Counted from the first letter of the stretch, positions 26,001-35,330 are shown. The stretch: DNA of 64,000 nucleotides from Salvelinus alpinus (GCF_045679555.1 NC_092120.1:5230574-5294573); one strand, 5' to 3'. Notes: generated by a model from the sequence alone, not told the origin. A program made the numbers and translations.

Positions 26001-27258
26001 GGATCCACCTAATCCAAAGCATAATGAATGAGGCATTTCGTATGCATCTTTTTTGCATGAGGCATTTAGTTTGAGGAAATGTCCTAGCCTTTTGAAAGTG
26101 GCAGTTTGTTTAAAGAGAAAAGTCCATGGCTTTTTAGAATGAGGCTATTGATTTGTTAAGAGTCCACTGCACAGTTCGTTTCTATCCTAAGGATCGTTTG
26201 AGGGTGGCTAGCCTCTGGAGGAGCTGCTGCTGGCGCGCTTTGAGTCTGGCTGCGTTAATGTCAGCAAGACTGACCCTCTGTGGTGAATCTGATTGTGTGT
26301 GTGTGTTCTTGCCCGCTCCAGATGTCTATGATGTGTTCATGGTGTGTGAACACTCCCCATCATTACCATATTGACTAGATTCTCATGTGAACCATTACCT
26401 GTGAAGCAGCATTAACACATAAATGTTACTGTACATGTTCTCTTGCTGCTCGGCTAGGCAGAGAATGTTCTCTCTTGATCTCTATGCTCACTCAGTGTAC
26501 AGTGTGTTCTGATGATCCGTCTGTCAATTGGTAAGGCAGAAGATGCATTTGTTTGTTACATTCTATGGTTCCAGGTGGAGTATGATCTGTCAGAGGCATG
26601 TGATGAGTTCTGTAATGCTCTATTCTATGGTTCCAGGTTCCAGGTGGAGTATATTCTGTCCGAGCCGTGTGATGGGTGGACAGGCAGGAAGGGGCGGGTT
26701 GAGGCCTCCATGCTGACTGACTTCCTGGTTAGGCCTGAGGGGTCAAAGGTCTTTGTGTGTGTGTGTGGCCCCTCAGCCTTCACCGAGCTGACTGTGGGGT
26801 GAGTGACACTCCACACCCCTCTACACACTCCAGTTAGGCATTTAGCCGGGCGGCAGGTAGCCTAGTGGTTAGAGCGTTGGATTAGTAACCGAAAGGTTGC
26901 AAGATCGAAATCTATCGTTCTGCCCCTGAACAAGGCAGTTAACCCACTGTTCCTAGGCCGTCATTGTAAATAAGAATTTGTTCTTAACTGACTTGCCTAG
27001 TTAAATAAAGGTTAAAATAAATTTAAAAATTAGTAGATTCAATTTAGTAGATTCAAGCTATTTCAGGCTATGTAGTGCAAGGAAGTTAACTTGTATAACA
27101 TTGGATAACTTTTCCCACCTTTAGGCTTTGTCTGACTCCCCCTCTTACCTTCTCCTTGTTTCTCACCTTCCTCCTTTATCAATCTCCCTCCTCTCTTTCT
27201 CAGGTTGGTGAGACAGCATTGTTTCAGTGAAGAGGAGATTCATGTGTTCCAGGGCTGA
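1..27258 (+). CDS. cyb5r4: Cytochrome b5 reductase 4 (Ncb5or), 5'-partial, 15 exons
   Basis: Soluble flavohaem NAD(P)H reductase of the endoplasmic reticulum, linked in mammals to fatty-acid desaturation and redox homeostasis. Exons: <1-104, 5605-5705, 5885-5969, 6069-6107, 6239-6365, 6496-6553, 6718-6811, 15326-15358, 15533-15655, 15955-16095, 18822-18977, 21703-21853, 25816-25902, 26637-26798, 27204-27258. All junctions are AG/GT and the phases join to 504 residues plus stop, against about 521 in human, so only the N-terminus is missing. Order seen: cytochrome b5 domain with haem-ligand motif HPGG in exon 2 and the second His in VHRWVN of exon 3; a Pro/Ser-rich hinge (6239-6365); CS domain (6496-15655); FAD-binding part with KPYTPV; NADH-binding part with AAGTGFTPM and a CGP motif. 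Exon 11 uses the acceptor ending at 18821, the only one nearby that keeps frame. Introns are swollen by transposons and minisatellites. Confidence 0.95.
1690..2423 (+). pseudogene. Tc1 transposase remnant
   Basis: A coding relic starts near 1694 with helix-turn-helix-like sequence in broken frames and ends with a 125-residue open frame at 2046-2423. That frame carries the Tc1 catalytic signatures DPKHTA and [11 protein letters not shown]. The segment around 1940-1955, where the first catalytic Asp would be expected, appears deleted, since the text jumps from the DNA-binding region to the GGTGGCAGCATCATGCTGTG block. Reading frames do not connect, so no active enzyme is expected. Confidence 0.8.
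2518..2830 (-). repeat. tRNA-type SINE fragment nested in the Tc1 element
   Basis: Contains the teleost dispersed motif TTAGCAGACGCTCTTATCCA followed by GAGCGACTTACAG, and a body with CCCGGACGACGCTATGCCAA also seen in the SINE at 53800. The motif region is tandemly duplicated (about 2552-2640 and 2643-2730). The tRNA-like head expected on the right is truncated. It splits the right inverted repeat of the transposon. Confidence 0.65.
2944..3436 (-). repeat. 5S rRNA-derived SINE (SINE3-like)
   Basis: Read on the minus strand, the first 90 bases (3436 down to about 3345) follow the eukaryotic 5S rRNA promoter region: CATACCACCCTG, then GAAGCTAAGCAGGGTTGGTC, then TGGATGGGAGACC. The body continues with CGGATGGGACGTTAAACG and ends in a TTTA-rich tail on the left. 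A second copy lies at 33966-34432. Open frames in this stretch are shadows. Confidence 0.8.
3503..4126. other. Intron sequence without recognisable gene or repeat
   Basis: Unique-looking AT-rich intron with a pyrimidine-rich run near 3715-3775. I see nothing else. Confidence 0.5.
4127..4608. repeat. Minisatellite, about 42-bp unit, GT-rich
   Basis: About 11 degenerate units built on GTTGGGAGGATAATG and TGTTTGTTGGGATAATG. Several units are shortened. The open frames here are repeat artefacts. Confidence 0.9.
4814..5340 (+). mobile_element. Short Tc1/mariner-type non-autonomous element
   Basis: The terminal inverted repeat TACACGGAGTATACAAAACA at 4814 matches the reverse complement of the right end, TGTTTGGTATACTCCGTGTA at 5319-5338, with TA at both ends. 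A short internal stretch (5150-5290) reads like the C-terminal end of a Tc1 transposase ([16 protein letters not shown]). The catalytic core is absent. Confidence 0.8.
7040..7112 (-). repeat. SINE tail fragment with the CGCTCTGGATAAGAG motif
   Basis: GTAAGTCGCTCTGGATAAGA followed by GCGTCTGCTAAATGACTTAA is the reverse complement of the dispersed motif seen at 2552 and 25960. Only the tail region is present. Confidence 0.6.
7363..7949 (+). pseudogene. hAT-type (ZBED-like) transposase fragment
   Basis: The relic opens with a BED-type zinc-finger pattern ([10 protein letters not shown], then CKLCEVEL and a downstream LKGRH) at 7366-7485. It continues in shifted frames with text typical of hAT transposases ([12 protein letters not shown] near 7629; [13 protein letters not shown] near 7698; HIDEKWDIR ending at 7949). 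The frame breaks between 7605 and 7629 and the catalytic and dimerisation region is absent, so it is a dead fragment. It lies in cyb5r4 intron 7. The match is ended abruptly by the element beginning at 7949. Confidence 0.7.
8714..8948 (+). repeat. 5' LTR of the Ty3-type element
   Basis: 235 bp, TG...CA. AATAAAGAGC near 8871 is a possible poly(A) signal. The sequence after the LTR (TGGTGTCAGAG at 8949) is in the position of a primer-binding site. Confidence 0.93.
8976..9602 (+). pseudogene. Gag (capsid) of the Ty3-type element
   Basis: An uninterrupted 208-residue frame begins 27 bp after the 5' LTR at the first ATG. It has the mixed helical, charged character of Ty3-type capsid proteins (retrotransposon gag domain around residues 40-150, with [13 protein letters not shown]-like text). 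It overlaps the next frame by 76 nt, a -1 relationship as is usual for gag/pol expression. The frame is intact, but the element cannot replicate by itself because pol is broken. Confidence 0.8.
9527..12589 (+). pseudogene. Broken pol (protease, RT, RNase H, integrase remnant) of the Ty3-type element
   Basis: 9527-10513 carries a nucleocapsid zinc-knuckle region ([14 protein letters not shown]; the preceding knuckle has Tyr where Cys is usual), a retropepsin DTGAQ motif near 9941 and the start of RT. 10465-10941, in another frame, carries RT with the catalytic VDDILVY. 10953-11468 is RNase H ([24 protein letters not shown]) and ends in an in-frame stop, with the frame resuming to 11888 through the RNase H/integrase linker and an HAGH motif. 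Near 11885-11925 the text jumps to the integrase C-terminal part ([19 protein letters not shown]), so most of the zinc and DDE core is deleted. 12188-12589 is the C-terminal tail. Confidence 0.85.
12914..13145 (+). repeat. 3' LTR of the Ty3-type element
   Basis: 232 bp, preceded by the polypurine tract and followed by the TSD GTTAG. It differs from the 5' LTR by a few substitutions and a 3-bp deletion in the TTATTAAGAA stretch. Confidence 0.93.
13774..14567. other. Intron sequence with a 35-base poly(A) tract
   Basis: No gene seen. An uninterrupted A run lies at 14045-14079. The flanking text has no recognised repeat signature, so I cannot say whether the run is a retrotransposon tail. Confidence 0.5.
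14568..14995. mobile_element. hAT-type MITE
   Basis: The left end TTAGGGCTGGCACAATTA resembles the reverse complement of the right end (TGACCATCACAGACCTA at 14980-14994), sharing the GGGCTG...ACRATTA pattern with the MITE at 20467. No coding potential. Confidence 0.5.
16340..18142. mobile_element. hAT-type element with 8-bp target duplication, non-autonomous
   Basis: The termini TAGAGGTCGACCGATTA (16340) and TAATCGGCCGACCTCTA (18126-18142) are inverted repeats. CTATAGAC occurs directly outside both ends (16332-16339 and 18143-18150), the 8-bp duplication typical of hAT transposons. No transposase frame exists in its 1803 bp. A SINE is nested at 16460-16655, and a 31-bp segment is tandemly doubled near 18040-18100. 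It lies in cyb5r4 intron 10. Confidence 0.9.
16460..16655 (-). repeat. HpaI-type tRNA-derived SINE, inverted
   Basis: Reads as the reverse complement of the SINE at 26843, with TTAACTAGGCAAGTCAGTTA, CTTGTTCAGGGGCAGAACGA and GCTCTAACCACCTGCCTC. Inserted within the hAT-type element, so younger than it. Confidence 0.8.
18151..18741. other. Intron sequence, probably an old repeat
   Basis: No open frame. Together with 16204-16331 it appears to be one older repeat (TTTAACCTTTACTTATACAG at its left) into which the hAT-type element inserted. Family not recognised. Confidence 0.4.
18742..18785. repeat. Perfect 18-bp hairpin next to an exon
   Basis: The arms 18742-18759 and 18768-18785 are exact reverse complements (core CTGGGCTGCCGC) around the 8-base loop AATCCCAT. 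It lies 37 bp upstream of cyb5r4 exon 11. The 11-mer TGTGTAGACAG occurs on both sides (about 18720 and 18815); the second holds the acceptor used by the exon. Confidence 0.9.
19197..19674. repeat. Minisatellite, 34-bp unit
   Basis: About 14 copies of a unit containing GTGTAGAGGTATATACAGGG and AGTACCAGATCATT. The first two or three copies are variant (GGAGCTATATACAGG). Flanking text (ATAGATAATAATAAGAG at 19733) suggests that it grew inside an older dispersed repeat. Confidence 0.93.
19680..20466. other. Intron sequence, no gene
   Basis: Contains a TG-rich stretch (19785-19850). No ORF or recognised element. Confidence 0.5.
20467..20818. mobile_element. hAT-type MITE
   Basis: The left end TAGTTAGGGCTAGCACTATT and the right end ATAATCGTCACAGCCCTAGTTAG (20796-20818) form an imperfect terminal inverted repeat. 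About 350 bp, AT-rich, no ORF. Related ends are seen at 14568-14995. Confidence 0.6.
22102..25785. repeat. Large minisatellite, 49-bp unit, about 75 copies
   Basis: Unit: AAGGCTGTCGTTGTTCTC, TTTCTGAGGATG, then TGTATACATTGTGAAGGAC. Copies are nearly identical, with recurring single-base variants (GTCATTG for GTCGTTG, GATGTATATAC, CACGGCTG, GAAGTAC, GAATGAC). The unit has no stop in any minus-strand frame and 49 is not a multiple of 3, so long artefact ORFs up to 324 codons appear in all three minus frames. The array fills most of cyb5r4 intron 12 and ends 30 bp before exon 13. Confidence 0.98.
25950..26005 (+). repeat. SINE tail fragment
   Basis: TTTAAGTCATTTAGCAGACG followed by CTCTTATCCAGAGCGACTTA is the same dispersed motif as at 2552 and 7060. 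Confidence 0.6.
26561..26622 (+). other. Duplicated acceptor and start of cyb5r4 exon 14 (pseudo-exon)
   Basis: TTCTATGGTTCCAG occurs at 26561-26574 and again, 62 bp on, at 26623-26636, where the second copy is the functional acceptor of exon 14. What follows the first copy (GTGGAGTATGATCTGTC) mirrors the true exon start (GTGGAGTATATTCTGTC) but diverges after about 40 bp. Confidence 0.75.
26843..27030 (+). repeat. HpaI-type tRNA-derived SINE
   Basis: tRNA-like head with box A-like TAGCCTAGTGGTTAGAGCG and box B-like GGTTGCAAGATCGAA, then CTGCCCCTGAACAAGGCAGT and the tail TTGCCTAGTTAAATAAAGG. This is the classic salmonid SINE layout and supports the taxonomic call. It sits in the last intron of cyb5r4. 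Confidence 0.85.
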
Positions 27259-30200
27259 GTGTCAGTCTCAGACCTGACATATCTCAACCTTACAGCCTGA
27301 GGTGCCAATGGGACATTGAGAGAACAACGTGTGTGTGTGTGAGAGAGAAGTGTGTGTGTTTGAGAGAAAGGAGACACAATTTGTGAGAGAGTGTGGGAGA
27401 GAAGAGATGTTATTAGGCTGCCGGCCAATGTGTTTTTTGGAACAATGTCTTTCTATGCACTGATAGATCTGACTCCTGTGGTTAGCAGCTCTGTCTCTCT
27501 ATTTCTGTGTGTTTCTGTCTCACGCTCTCTGGTGCTTTGAAACACGGATGGACAGTCATTCTCTCTGGACGTGACCGCTGGGCTCTCTGAGCTGGTGAAT
27601 CACACACAACGGATGAATTGCCAATTACCCAGCAGCACTGAACCCTCAGGTCAACATCATCAGCTCACTGTCTGTCTCTCTCTGTAACAGAACTCTTTGA
27701 ACACACACACACAGAGAGAGAGCGAGAGAGAGAGCGAGAGAGAGAGAGTGAACCATGTCTTACATACTGTAGCTCACAGTCCCACACATCCGCTACATTG
27801 TGATGTTATTTTTGCTGTCGCCCCCCCCCCCCCAAAGAAAAGCAGGACTTTGTAAGCGTTTGATTTTTAGTTCTGATCATTACATCTTCCTTTTGTTGAA
27901 GAAGTAATGAGAATTTCCATTATGAGACATCCTCCTACAGAGAGTTATTATTATTCAGATAGTTGTTTTGGCTTTTGCATCTGGTCTGTTCTGCAGCCTG
28001 TGGTTCTGTTTGAGAGAGACTGATGGTTAAGCAGACCAGTCTTCAGTACATTTACAATCTCTCTTTCTCCCTCTCTATCTCTCTCTTTTATCTCTCTCGC
28101 TCTCTCTCAGGTTGATGTTGTAGTACTCACAGTAGGTGATGAATACCAATGGGAATACATTACACAATACATAACACATTTATGTAAATGTATTTAATTA
28201 ATAAAATGATATTTTTATTATATGTATTTAATTCATTAATACCTCTAGCCCACAGTGATCTGATTAAGTGCTTGATGTTTGATGCAGTTAAATGATTCTA
28301 AAATGCGTCTGGGAACCCTGACCATGTGTCCTTTACTCTTTCTCACTCTTGTGAAATACATGAGGTTGGTAAGGCACCAACTATCGTGATTTCTCCTCGT
28401 GGAACATCAAACTGCCAAACCGAACTATGTCAATCCTGCAGAGTTGTTCTATGCTATGAGTGGTAAGATGTAGCTCATCTATTAACCTAATAAGAGGGGC
28501 TCTTATCTGGTGGTTTCCAGCTGCAGTCAGTCCATCTGCCTCAGTAATGATGTCTGAAAGGATACATCTAAAGAGTCCATCTGGGTGAAAATGGAACAAA
28601 ATGTCCATGAAATTGAAGGTGCATTTTCTTGAAATGTCGTAGATGTCGTTTTGGAGGAAGAATCTTTTATATTGGTCATTGGTATCTAGAAAGGATGTAC
28701 ATGAATGTATGTGATCTTGGCCTTTTCACCGTTTTTTTTTTCTCTAATTTGTACTCTGTAGATTGTATGGAAAGTGCCATTTAAAAACCTTACCCTGCGT
28801 GGCATTTACTTTTTAATAACATCAAAGTACATGTCATTGACATTTTGTTCCTTTTTCACACAAAATGAATTGCAGCATTTCTTACCACTGAACATAACCA
28901 TTTCAAAGATCACACCTGTCAACGTAACACACATGGCCAATGCTATGTGCAATACTATAACAGTCAGCTATGGATGAAAAGTACTTGATGAAAGTACCAG
29001 TTTGTTTTTGACCGGTGAAACAATGACTGAAATGTGTTGGGTTCTGTTTTTCTAAAGAAATTGAGCTTCACTTGGTTTTGTAGCTCATCTATTCTTGATC
29101 TAACCACATCTCTTTTAATGCATATCCAGCTTTGTACATCATTCACATTATAACTAACATGTCAGTCATATGAGCTGTCCTGAAGCAAATTAAAAGATGC
29201 ACTAAACATTTTTGTTCTGTTAAGATTCAGAGCCCTGGTTGTATTGTGTTCAGTTGTTTCTGGCTGAAATGTACTACAGTTAATTAATTAATACTTCACC
29301 TTAGGGAAGAGGCAATTCAAATGTGCAGGGGAATTATATCACAACCACACCAGGAAGTATAGGATTTTAAAGACTTACACTGAAAGACACATATGCAAAG
29401 CTGTAATTATCCAAGGAAAAATACACCCTGCAGTCTCTCTCGCTTCACTCTCTGTGTCTGTCTGTCTCTTCGCCCCCCACACCTCCCGTCTACACACACA
29501 CACACACACAGTGTTATCTTAGTAAATGGCATCATGTTGGTGGCCAGTCCTTCCCTATAGGAGTAAAGGTTCCCCACCCACTAGGCAATACGATGAAATT
29601 GCATGTCTTGGCAGATGGAAAATCAAAGGTCACCATAGATGAAAAACACTGTGTCTGGCTCTGATTCTCAATGAGCTTTACGGTATCTACCTTCAGGAGG
29701 GGGTGTAGAGAGCGAGTCTGTCAATGGGAGTGTAATAGCTTTGTCATTAGGAATTCTCTTTAGAGTTTGATTATAAGTGGACTGACTAGTTAGCATCATT
29801 AGAGGGGAAGTGGCTTCGCAGGGCGAGGGCATGTTCTAAGTTGTACATGGGGTATTTTCAAGGGAAATAATGGAGAGGTGAGGTCACATTGATATCTACA
29901 TCTGTTGTCATGGCATTATAGCTGCATTTCAGTGAATTTGGTTTTACTGATATGACATATGTAGTGCAAATAGCATGTTGTTCCAGACAGGTGAGAAAGC
30001 CCCTATCCAGTCTAGCAGCAGCTCTATGATTGACTGAAAGCTGAGGAGAATTGTGTAGGAGGTGAGGAGAGTACCAGTACCTGACACACTGAGAGTGGTG
30101 CTTAACGCTGGAGTGGCACTCACTATCTGTCATCTGCCACCACCACCACTAACATTACTCACTGTCACCACCTCTAATACCTGCTGCTGCATAGCTTGAT

Positions 30201-30267
30201 CTGGCTTGGGCATTACAAGCCTCCATTCACTGTATAGGTGAAAGAAAATACAAATGAGTGTTGATTC
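27259..30267. other. 3' flank of cyb5r4 and intergenic DNA
   Basis: No gene seen. AATAAA at 28200-28205 is a possible distal poly(A) signal for cyb5r4. Simple repeats: GA-rich runs at 27714-27748, a C run near 27822, CT-rich at 28060-28110 and CA at about 29494-29510. Open frames are short and without recognisable motifs. Confidence 0.5.
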
Positions 30268-30540
30268 ATATCATCAATATCCTATCAGTATCCTATATAT
30301 CTTAAATATCCTATATATTTTATCAATATCCTATCAGTATCCTATATATCTTATCAATATCCTATCAGTATCCTATATATCTTATCAATATCCTATATAT
30401 CTTATCAATATCCTATCAGTATCCTATATATCTTATCAATATCCTATATATCTTATCAATATCCTATCAGTATCCTATATATCTTTTCAATATCCTATCA
30501 GTATCCTATATATCCTATCAGTATCCTATATATCCTATCT
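30268..30540. repeat. Minisatellite of TATCCTATCAG/TATATCT blocks
   Basis: AT-rich array alternating CAATATCCTATCAGTATCC and TATATATCTTAT blocks, roughly 17-31 bp periodicity. It generates a 107-codon artefact frame (ISILYIL repeats). Confidence 0.9.
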
Positions 30541-30545
30541 TTTTT

Positions 30546-31600
30546 TGTTTTATGTGCTTCACATCCTTTTTATTTAATTTGACAAATTTATATAAAATGT
30601 TTTTATCACTGCTCCAGGCAACTACCTTGTAGGCTCCTTCTCTCTGCTGCAGTGTGGAAACAATGTAGCAAAGAACATGTAATATAGCTTATGGTATGGC
30701 CGGTACTTCAATGGTGAATTATATCTGTTTTTCTGGGTTAGAGAGAAGTTTATGGAGAAAATCAATCAATCAATACTGGCCAATCAATCAATACTGGCCC
30801 CTTAACATTCAGCTTAGTGCTCCCCAGATCCGTTCACTCCAACATACAGCTGATGTGACATAGTGGAGAAGAGAAGAGTATCTTTAGAGAGAATCCATTT
30901 GACCAGATGCATGTTTTATTGAGCTGCTTCCTTTAATGAGATGTCTGATCCACTTTGGACATATTAAACACAGAATTATTCATCATTTTGAAGTGCACGA
31001 CCACCACTCCCCAGTGATGTGGAGCTTGATCCCTGCTTCATTTGTCTTCTATTTGCGATCCCCTCACTGTGTGAATTCCACACAACAGCAGCCTAGCCCC
31101 AGTACACATCCTCATCTTCAAAAGAAGTGGCTTTTATCAGAGGAGACAAGAAAGGTTTACTCCTGAGGCCTCCTCCCACTGAGTTCGGTCTTTGACACGA
31201 CTCCCCCTCTGGCTTAGTGCAGTTGTGACCAGAGGGAGAGAGGCTTTGCTGAAACATTTAAAAGGATGGGTCTATAGCTAAAGCAGGTTTTCCTGTTGTT
31301 CTTTCTGTAGCAGAGAAACAAAGGAACCCAGAGTAACAAAATGAATCTCATTTCAACAGTTTATTGAATGTATTGTGTTGCAAAGAATGATGCACAATAA
31401 CTGACAGTAATCATGTTTAACTATGCTGAATGCTTGAAACATTTTACTAAATGTAATGTTTTACTTTTGATTAATAAACCTTGCAATTCGAGAAGCATGG
31501 TGATAAGGAAAGGTGACAGAAAGACAAGGAAAGGTGACAGAGGTTCAGCGAGAAAAAAAAATCCATAATTCGTCAATAACCTCGTCAAGTGGTTATTGAA
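30546..31600. other. Intergenic DNA without gene
   Basis: A short tandem of CAATCAATCAATACTGGC lies at 30765-30798. Nothing else is recognised. Confidence 0.45.
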
Positions 31601-33551
31601 ACCTGCGGGCTCTCCTTCTCTCCTTCACTGCAGCCGAGTTGAGTAAAACATTTAAACGTGTTAACCCTCGCAAGGCTGCAGGCCCAGACGGCATTCCCAG
31701 CCGCGTCCTCAGAGCATGCGCAGACCAGTTGGCTGGTGTGTTTACGGACATATTCAATCAATCCTTATCCCAGTCTGCTGTTCCCACATGCTTCAAGAGG
31801 GCCACCATTGTTCCTGTTCCCAAGAAAGCTAAGGTAACTGAGCTAAACGACTACCGCCCCGTAGCACTCACTTCCGTCATCATGAAGTGCTTTGAGAGAC
31901 TAGTCAAGGACCATATCACCTCCACCCTACCGGACACCCTAGACCCACTCCAATTTGCTTACCGACCCAATAGGTCCACAGACGACGCAATCGCAACCAC
32001 ACTGCACACTGCCCTAACCCATCTGGACAAGAGGAATACCCATGTGAGAATGCTGTTCATCGATTACAGCTCAGCATTTAACACCATAGTACCCTCCAAA
32101 CTCGTCATCAAGCTCGAGACCCTGGGTCTCGACCCCGCCCTGTGCAACTGGGTCCTGGACTTCCTGACGGGCCGCCCCCAGGTGGTGAGGGTAGGTAACA
32201 ACATCTCCACCCCGCTGATCCTCAACACTGGGGCCCCACAAGGGTGCGTTCTGAGCCCTCTCCTGTACTCCCTGTTCACCCACGACTGCGTGGCCATGCA
32301 CGCCTCCAACTCAATCATCAAGTTTGCGGATGACACTACAGTGGTAGGCTTGATTACCAACAACGACGAGACGGCCTACAGGGAGGAGGTGAGGGCCCTC
32401 GGAGTGTGGTGTCAGGAAAATAACCTCACACTCAACGTCAACAAAACAAAGGAGATGATTGTGGACTTCAGGAAACAGCAGAGGGAGCACCCCCCTATCC
32501 ACATCGACGGGTCAGTAGTGGAGAAGGTGGAAAGTTTTAAGTTCCTCGGTGTACACATCACGGACAAACTGAATTGGTCCACCCACACAGACAGCGTTGT
32601 GAAGAAGGCGCAGCAGCGCCTCTTCAACCTCAGGAGGCTGAAGAAATTCGGCTTGTCACCAAAAGCACTCACAAACTTCTACAGATGCACAATCGAGAGC
32701 ATCCTGTCGGGCTGTATCACCGCCTGGTACGGCAACTGCTCCGCCCACAACCGTAAGGCTCTCCAGAGGGTAGTGAGGTCTGCAGAACGCATCACCGGGG
32801 GCAAACTACCTGCCCTCCAGGACACCTACACCACCCGATGTCACAGGAAGGCCATAAAGATCATCAAGGACAACAACCACCCAAGCCACTGCCTGTTCAC
32901 CCCGCTATCATCCAGAAGGCGAGGTCAGTACAGGTGCATCAAAGCAGGGACCGAGAGACTGAAAAACAGCTTCTATCTCCAGGCCATCAGACTGTTAAAC
33001 AGCCACCACTAACATTTAGCGGCCGCTGCCAACATACTGACTCAACTCCAGCCACTTTAAAAATGGGAATTGATGGAAATTATGTAAAAATGTACCACTA
33101 GCCACTTTAAACAATGCCACTTAATATAATGTTTACATACCCTACATTACCCATCTCATATGTATATACTGTACTCTATATCATCTACTGCATCTTGCCA
33201 TCTTTATGTAATACATGTACCACTAGCCACTTTAAACTATGCCACTTTATGTTTACATACCCTACAGTACTCATCTCATGTGTATATACCGTACTCTATA
33301 CCATCTACTGCATCTTGCCATGCCGTTCTGTACCACCACTCATTCATATATCTTTATGTACATATTCTTTATCCCTTTACACTTGTGTGTGTGTATAAGG
33401 TAGTAGTTGTGGAATTGTTAGGTTAGATTACTTGTTGGTTATTACTGCATTGTCGGAACTAGAAGCACAAGCATTTCGCTACACTCGCATTAACATCTGC
33501 TAACCATGTGTATGTGACTAATAAAATTTGATTTGATTTGATTTGATTTGA
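31600..33551 (+). mobile_element. Rex1/Babar-like LINE, 5'-truncated
   Basis: Coding part 31639-33012 followed by a 3' UTR in which a stretch (CCACTTTAAAC, TTTACATACCCTACA, ATCTACTGCATCTTGCC) occurs twice in tandem (about 33100-33210 and 33226-33320). It ends in TTTGA repeats at 33527-33551, the microsatellite-like 3' tail of such LINEs. Confidence 0.85.
31639..33012 (+). CDS. LINE reverse transcriptase, 5'-truncated ORF2
   Basis: A 457-codon frame open on its whole length, with no ATG at its start (TTG in mid-frame), so the endonuclease half is lost by 5' truncation. RT fingers/palm motifs in order: [14 protein letters not shown] near residue 11, [10 protein letters not shown] near 73, [12 protein letters not shown] (motif A) near 136, [15 protein letters not shown] (motif B) near 197, [11 protein letters not shown] (catalytic FADD) near 226, [14 protein letters not shown], and FLGVHI. 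The C-terminal part ([13 protein letters not shown], and RLLNSHH before the stop) is typical of the Rex1 clade. It would copy LINE RNA by target-primed reverse transcription if complete. As it stands it is a dead but recent copy. Confidence 0.88.
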   Translation: MSKTFKRVNPRKAAGPDGIPSRVLRACADQLAGVFTDIFNQSLSQSAVPTCFKRATIVPVPKKAKVTELNDYRPVALTSVIMKCFERLVKDHITSTLPDTLDPLQFAYRPNRSTDDAIATTLHTALTHLDKRNTHVRMLFIDYSSAFNTIVPSKLVIKLETLGLDPALCNWVLDFLTGRPQVVRVGNNISTPLILNTGAPQGCVLSPLLYSLFTHDCVAMHASNSIIKFADDTTVVGLITNNDETAYREEVRALGVWCQENNLTLNVNKTKEMIVDFRKQQREHPPIHIDGSVVEKVESFKFLGVHITDKLNWSTHTDSVVKKAQQRLFNLRRLKKFGLSPKALTNFYRCTIESILSGCITAWYGNCSAHNRKALQRVVRSAERITGGKLPALQDTYTTRCHRKAIKIIKDNNHPSHCLFTPLSSRRRGQYRCIKAGTERLKNSFYLQAIRLLNSHH

Positions 33552-35330
33552 AGTGCCTGGGAAAGTTATATGACCAGACCCTAATGGACAGAAGATCCAC
33601 ATGTACACTGTGCTGGATGTACCAGCACAGTGTCCTCCCCCGAATAACCTGGCCGCTAACCCTGTACAAGGTCACCTCATCAACAACAGGCACTAGAGAT
33701 AATTGCAAACCGAGACCTACGCAGATGGCTTGGTGTGCCCCCCAGCTTCTCATGTGTGGGCCTGTACAGTAGAATAGCAAAGCTACAACTACCAATCTCA
33801 TCACTGGTAGAATTCAAAGTGGTAAAGACCAGGCTGGTGATGATCCTCAGGGACTCCAAAGACCTGAAGATACAAGGTGCCATGATTGAATTCAGAACAC
33901 AAAGAAAGTGGTCTGCCACCAAAGCCGTCAAACAGGCTGAAGCACGGTGACATATTTGTAGTATATTTTTTTCAACCCTTATTTTACCAGGTATGTTGAC
34001 TGAGCACACATTCTCATTTACAGCATCAACCTGGGGAATAGTTACAGGGGAGAGGAGGGGGGATGAATGAGCCAATTGGAAGCTGGGGATGATTAGGTGG
34101 CCATGATGGTATGAGGGGCAGATTGGGAATTTACCAAGGACACAGGGGTTAACACCCCTTCTCTTACAATAAGTGCCATGGGATCTTTAGTGAGTCAGGA
34201 CACCTGTTTAACGTGCCATCCGAAAGACGGCACCCTACACAGGGCAATGTCCCCAATCACTGCCCTGAGACATTGGGATATTTTAATAGACAAGGGGAAA
34301 GAGTGCCTCGTACTGGCCCTCCAACACCACTTCCTCCACCATCTGGTCTTCCATCCAGGGAGCGGCCAAGACCAACCCTGCTGAGCTTCAGAGGCAAGCC
34401 AGCAGTGGGATGCTGGGTGGTGTGCTGCTGGCAAAAAGAGGGGAATATCTGCCAATAAAGACAGGGCCTTGAAACAACGAAGACCACATGCTGGGCCAAA
34501 GCCAACACCACTGAAAGGAGACACCTGGTGCAGCAGGAAGTCAGGCAAATGGAGGATCAGAGAAGGGCCAAAGCAGTGAGGTTGGGAGCCCAGGGAGCCT
34601 GGAGTGTCTTTGGGTGAGCTGTGGAGGATGGATCCTGACAGAATCCTGTTCCTGTTCAGATCTGTCTATGACGTGCTCCCATCCCTCACTAACTTACACA
34701 GGTGGGGCCTCGCTGAAAACCCATACCTCTCTCTCTGCAACAAACTTGGCACCATGGAGAATGTTTTAACAGTGCACTCTTGCCCTCTCCCTAGGCAAAT
34801 TCAGATGGAGGCACTGCCAAGTTTTAAGGGAACTGGCCATGATCCTCGAGAATCAACAGAGGAAAAAGAGGACTCCCACCAACAAAGGCCACCACATCAA
34901 CTTAGTCAGGCCACGGGAAGCAGAAGTAGCCAGACCCAGGAAGACGGCATCCTGGAACAAGCCAGAATGTGGGAGATGCAAGACCGTGGTAGATGCGTGC
35001 TGACCTAGACAGAAAGCTGATCTTCCTCCTTGACATGGTTGTCTCCACTATCCGTCCAGACATCATCATATGGGCGGTAAAGGAGAAAAAGCTGGTGACT
35101 GTGGAACTCACAGTGCCCTCAGAGAGGTGTGTGGAAGCATACCAGCACAAGAAGGGAAAGTATGACATCCTGGCAGATAAGATGCGAGGGAAGGGATGGA
35201 GTGTCTGGGTTTACCCAGTTGAAGTCGGCTGGCATGGCTTCCCTGCCTAATCAACATGGAGACTGCTTTCCGCTCTGGGCATCAAAGGAAAGGACAGAAG
35301 ATCTGCGCTATAGCACCTAGCAAGTGCTGC
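33552..35330 (+). pseudogene. LINE-like fragment with probable restriction-like endonuclease domain
   Basis: The relic starts right after the LINE tail. 33730-33950 reads RLGVPPSFSCVGLYSR, then SLVEFKVVKTRLVM, a text common at the end of RT in some invertebrate and fish LINEs. A 5S SINE interrupts it at 33966-34432. Coding text resumes at 34540-34985 (GAWSVFGELWRMDP, FLFRSVYDVLPSLTNL) with frameshifts and a stop. 34993-35250 gives RPDIIIWAV and VTVELTVPSE followed by YQHKKGKYDILAD, a spacing like the PD...(D/E)xK nuclease of R2-type LINEs. Clade assignment is inference. Confidence 0.55.
33966..34432 (-). repeat. 5S rRNA-derived SINE (SINE3-like), second copy
   Basis: About 85-90% alike to 2944-3436 along its length and in the same orientation. 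The 5S-like head lies at the right end (GAAGCTCAGCAGGGTTGGTC on the minus strand), more degraded than in the first copy. Confidence 0.8.

Noticed and set aside
30254-30577. 107-codon hydrophobic ORF
   Set aside because: An AT-rich tandem repeat accounts for it fully.
31639-33012. 457-codon ORF as a host gene
   Set aside because: Clear LINE RT motifs, no ATG start, 5' truncation and TTTGA tail identify a retrotransposon.
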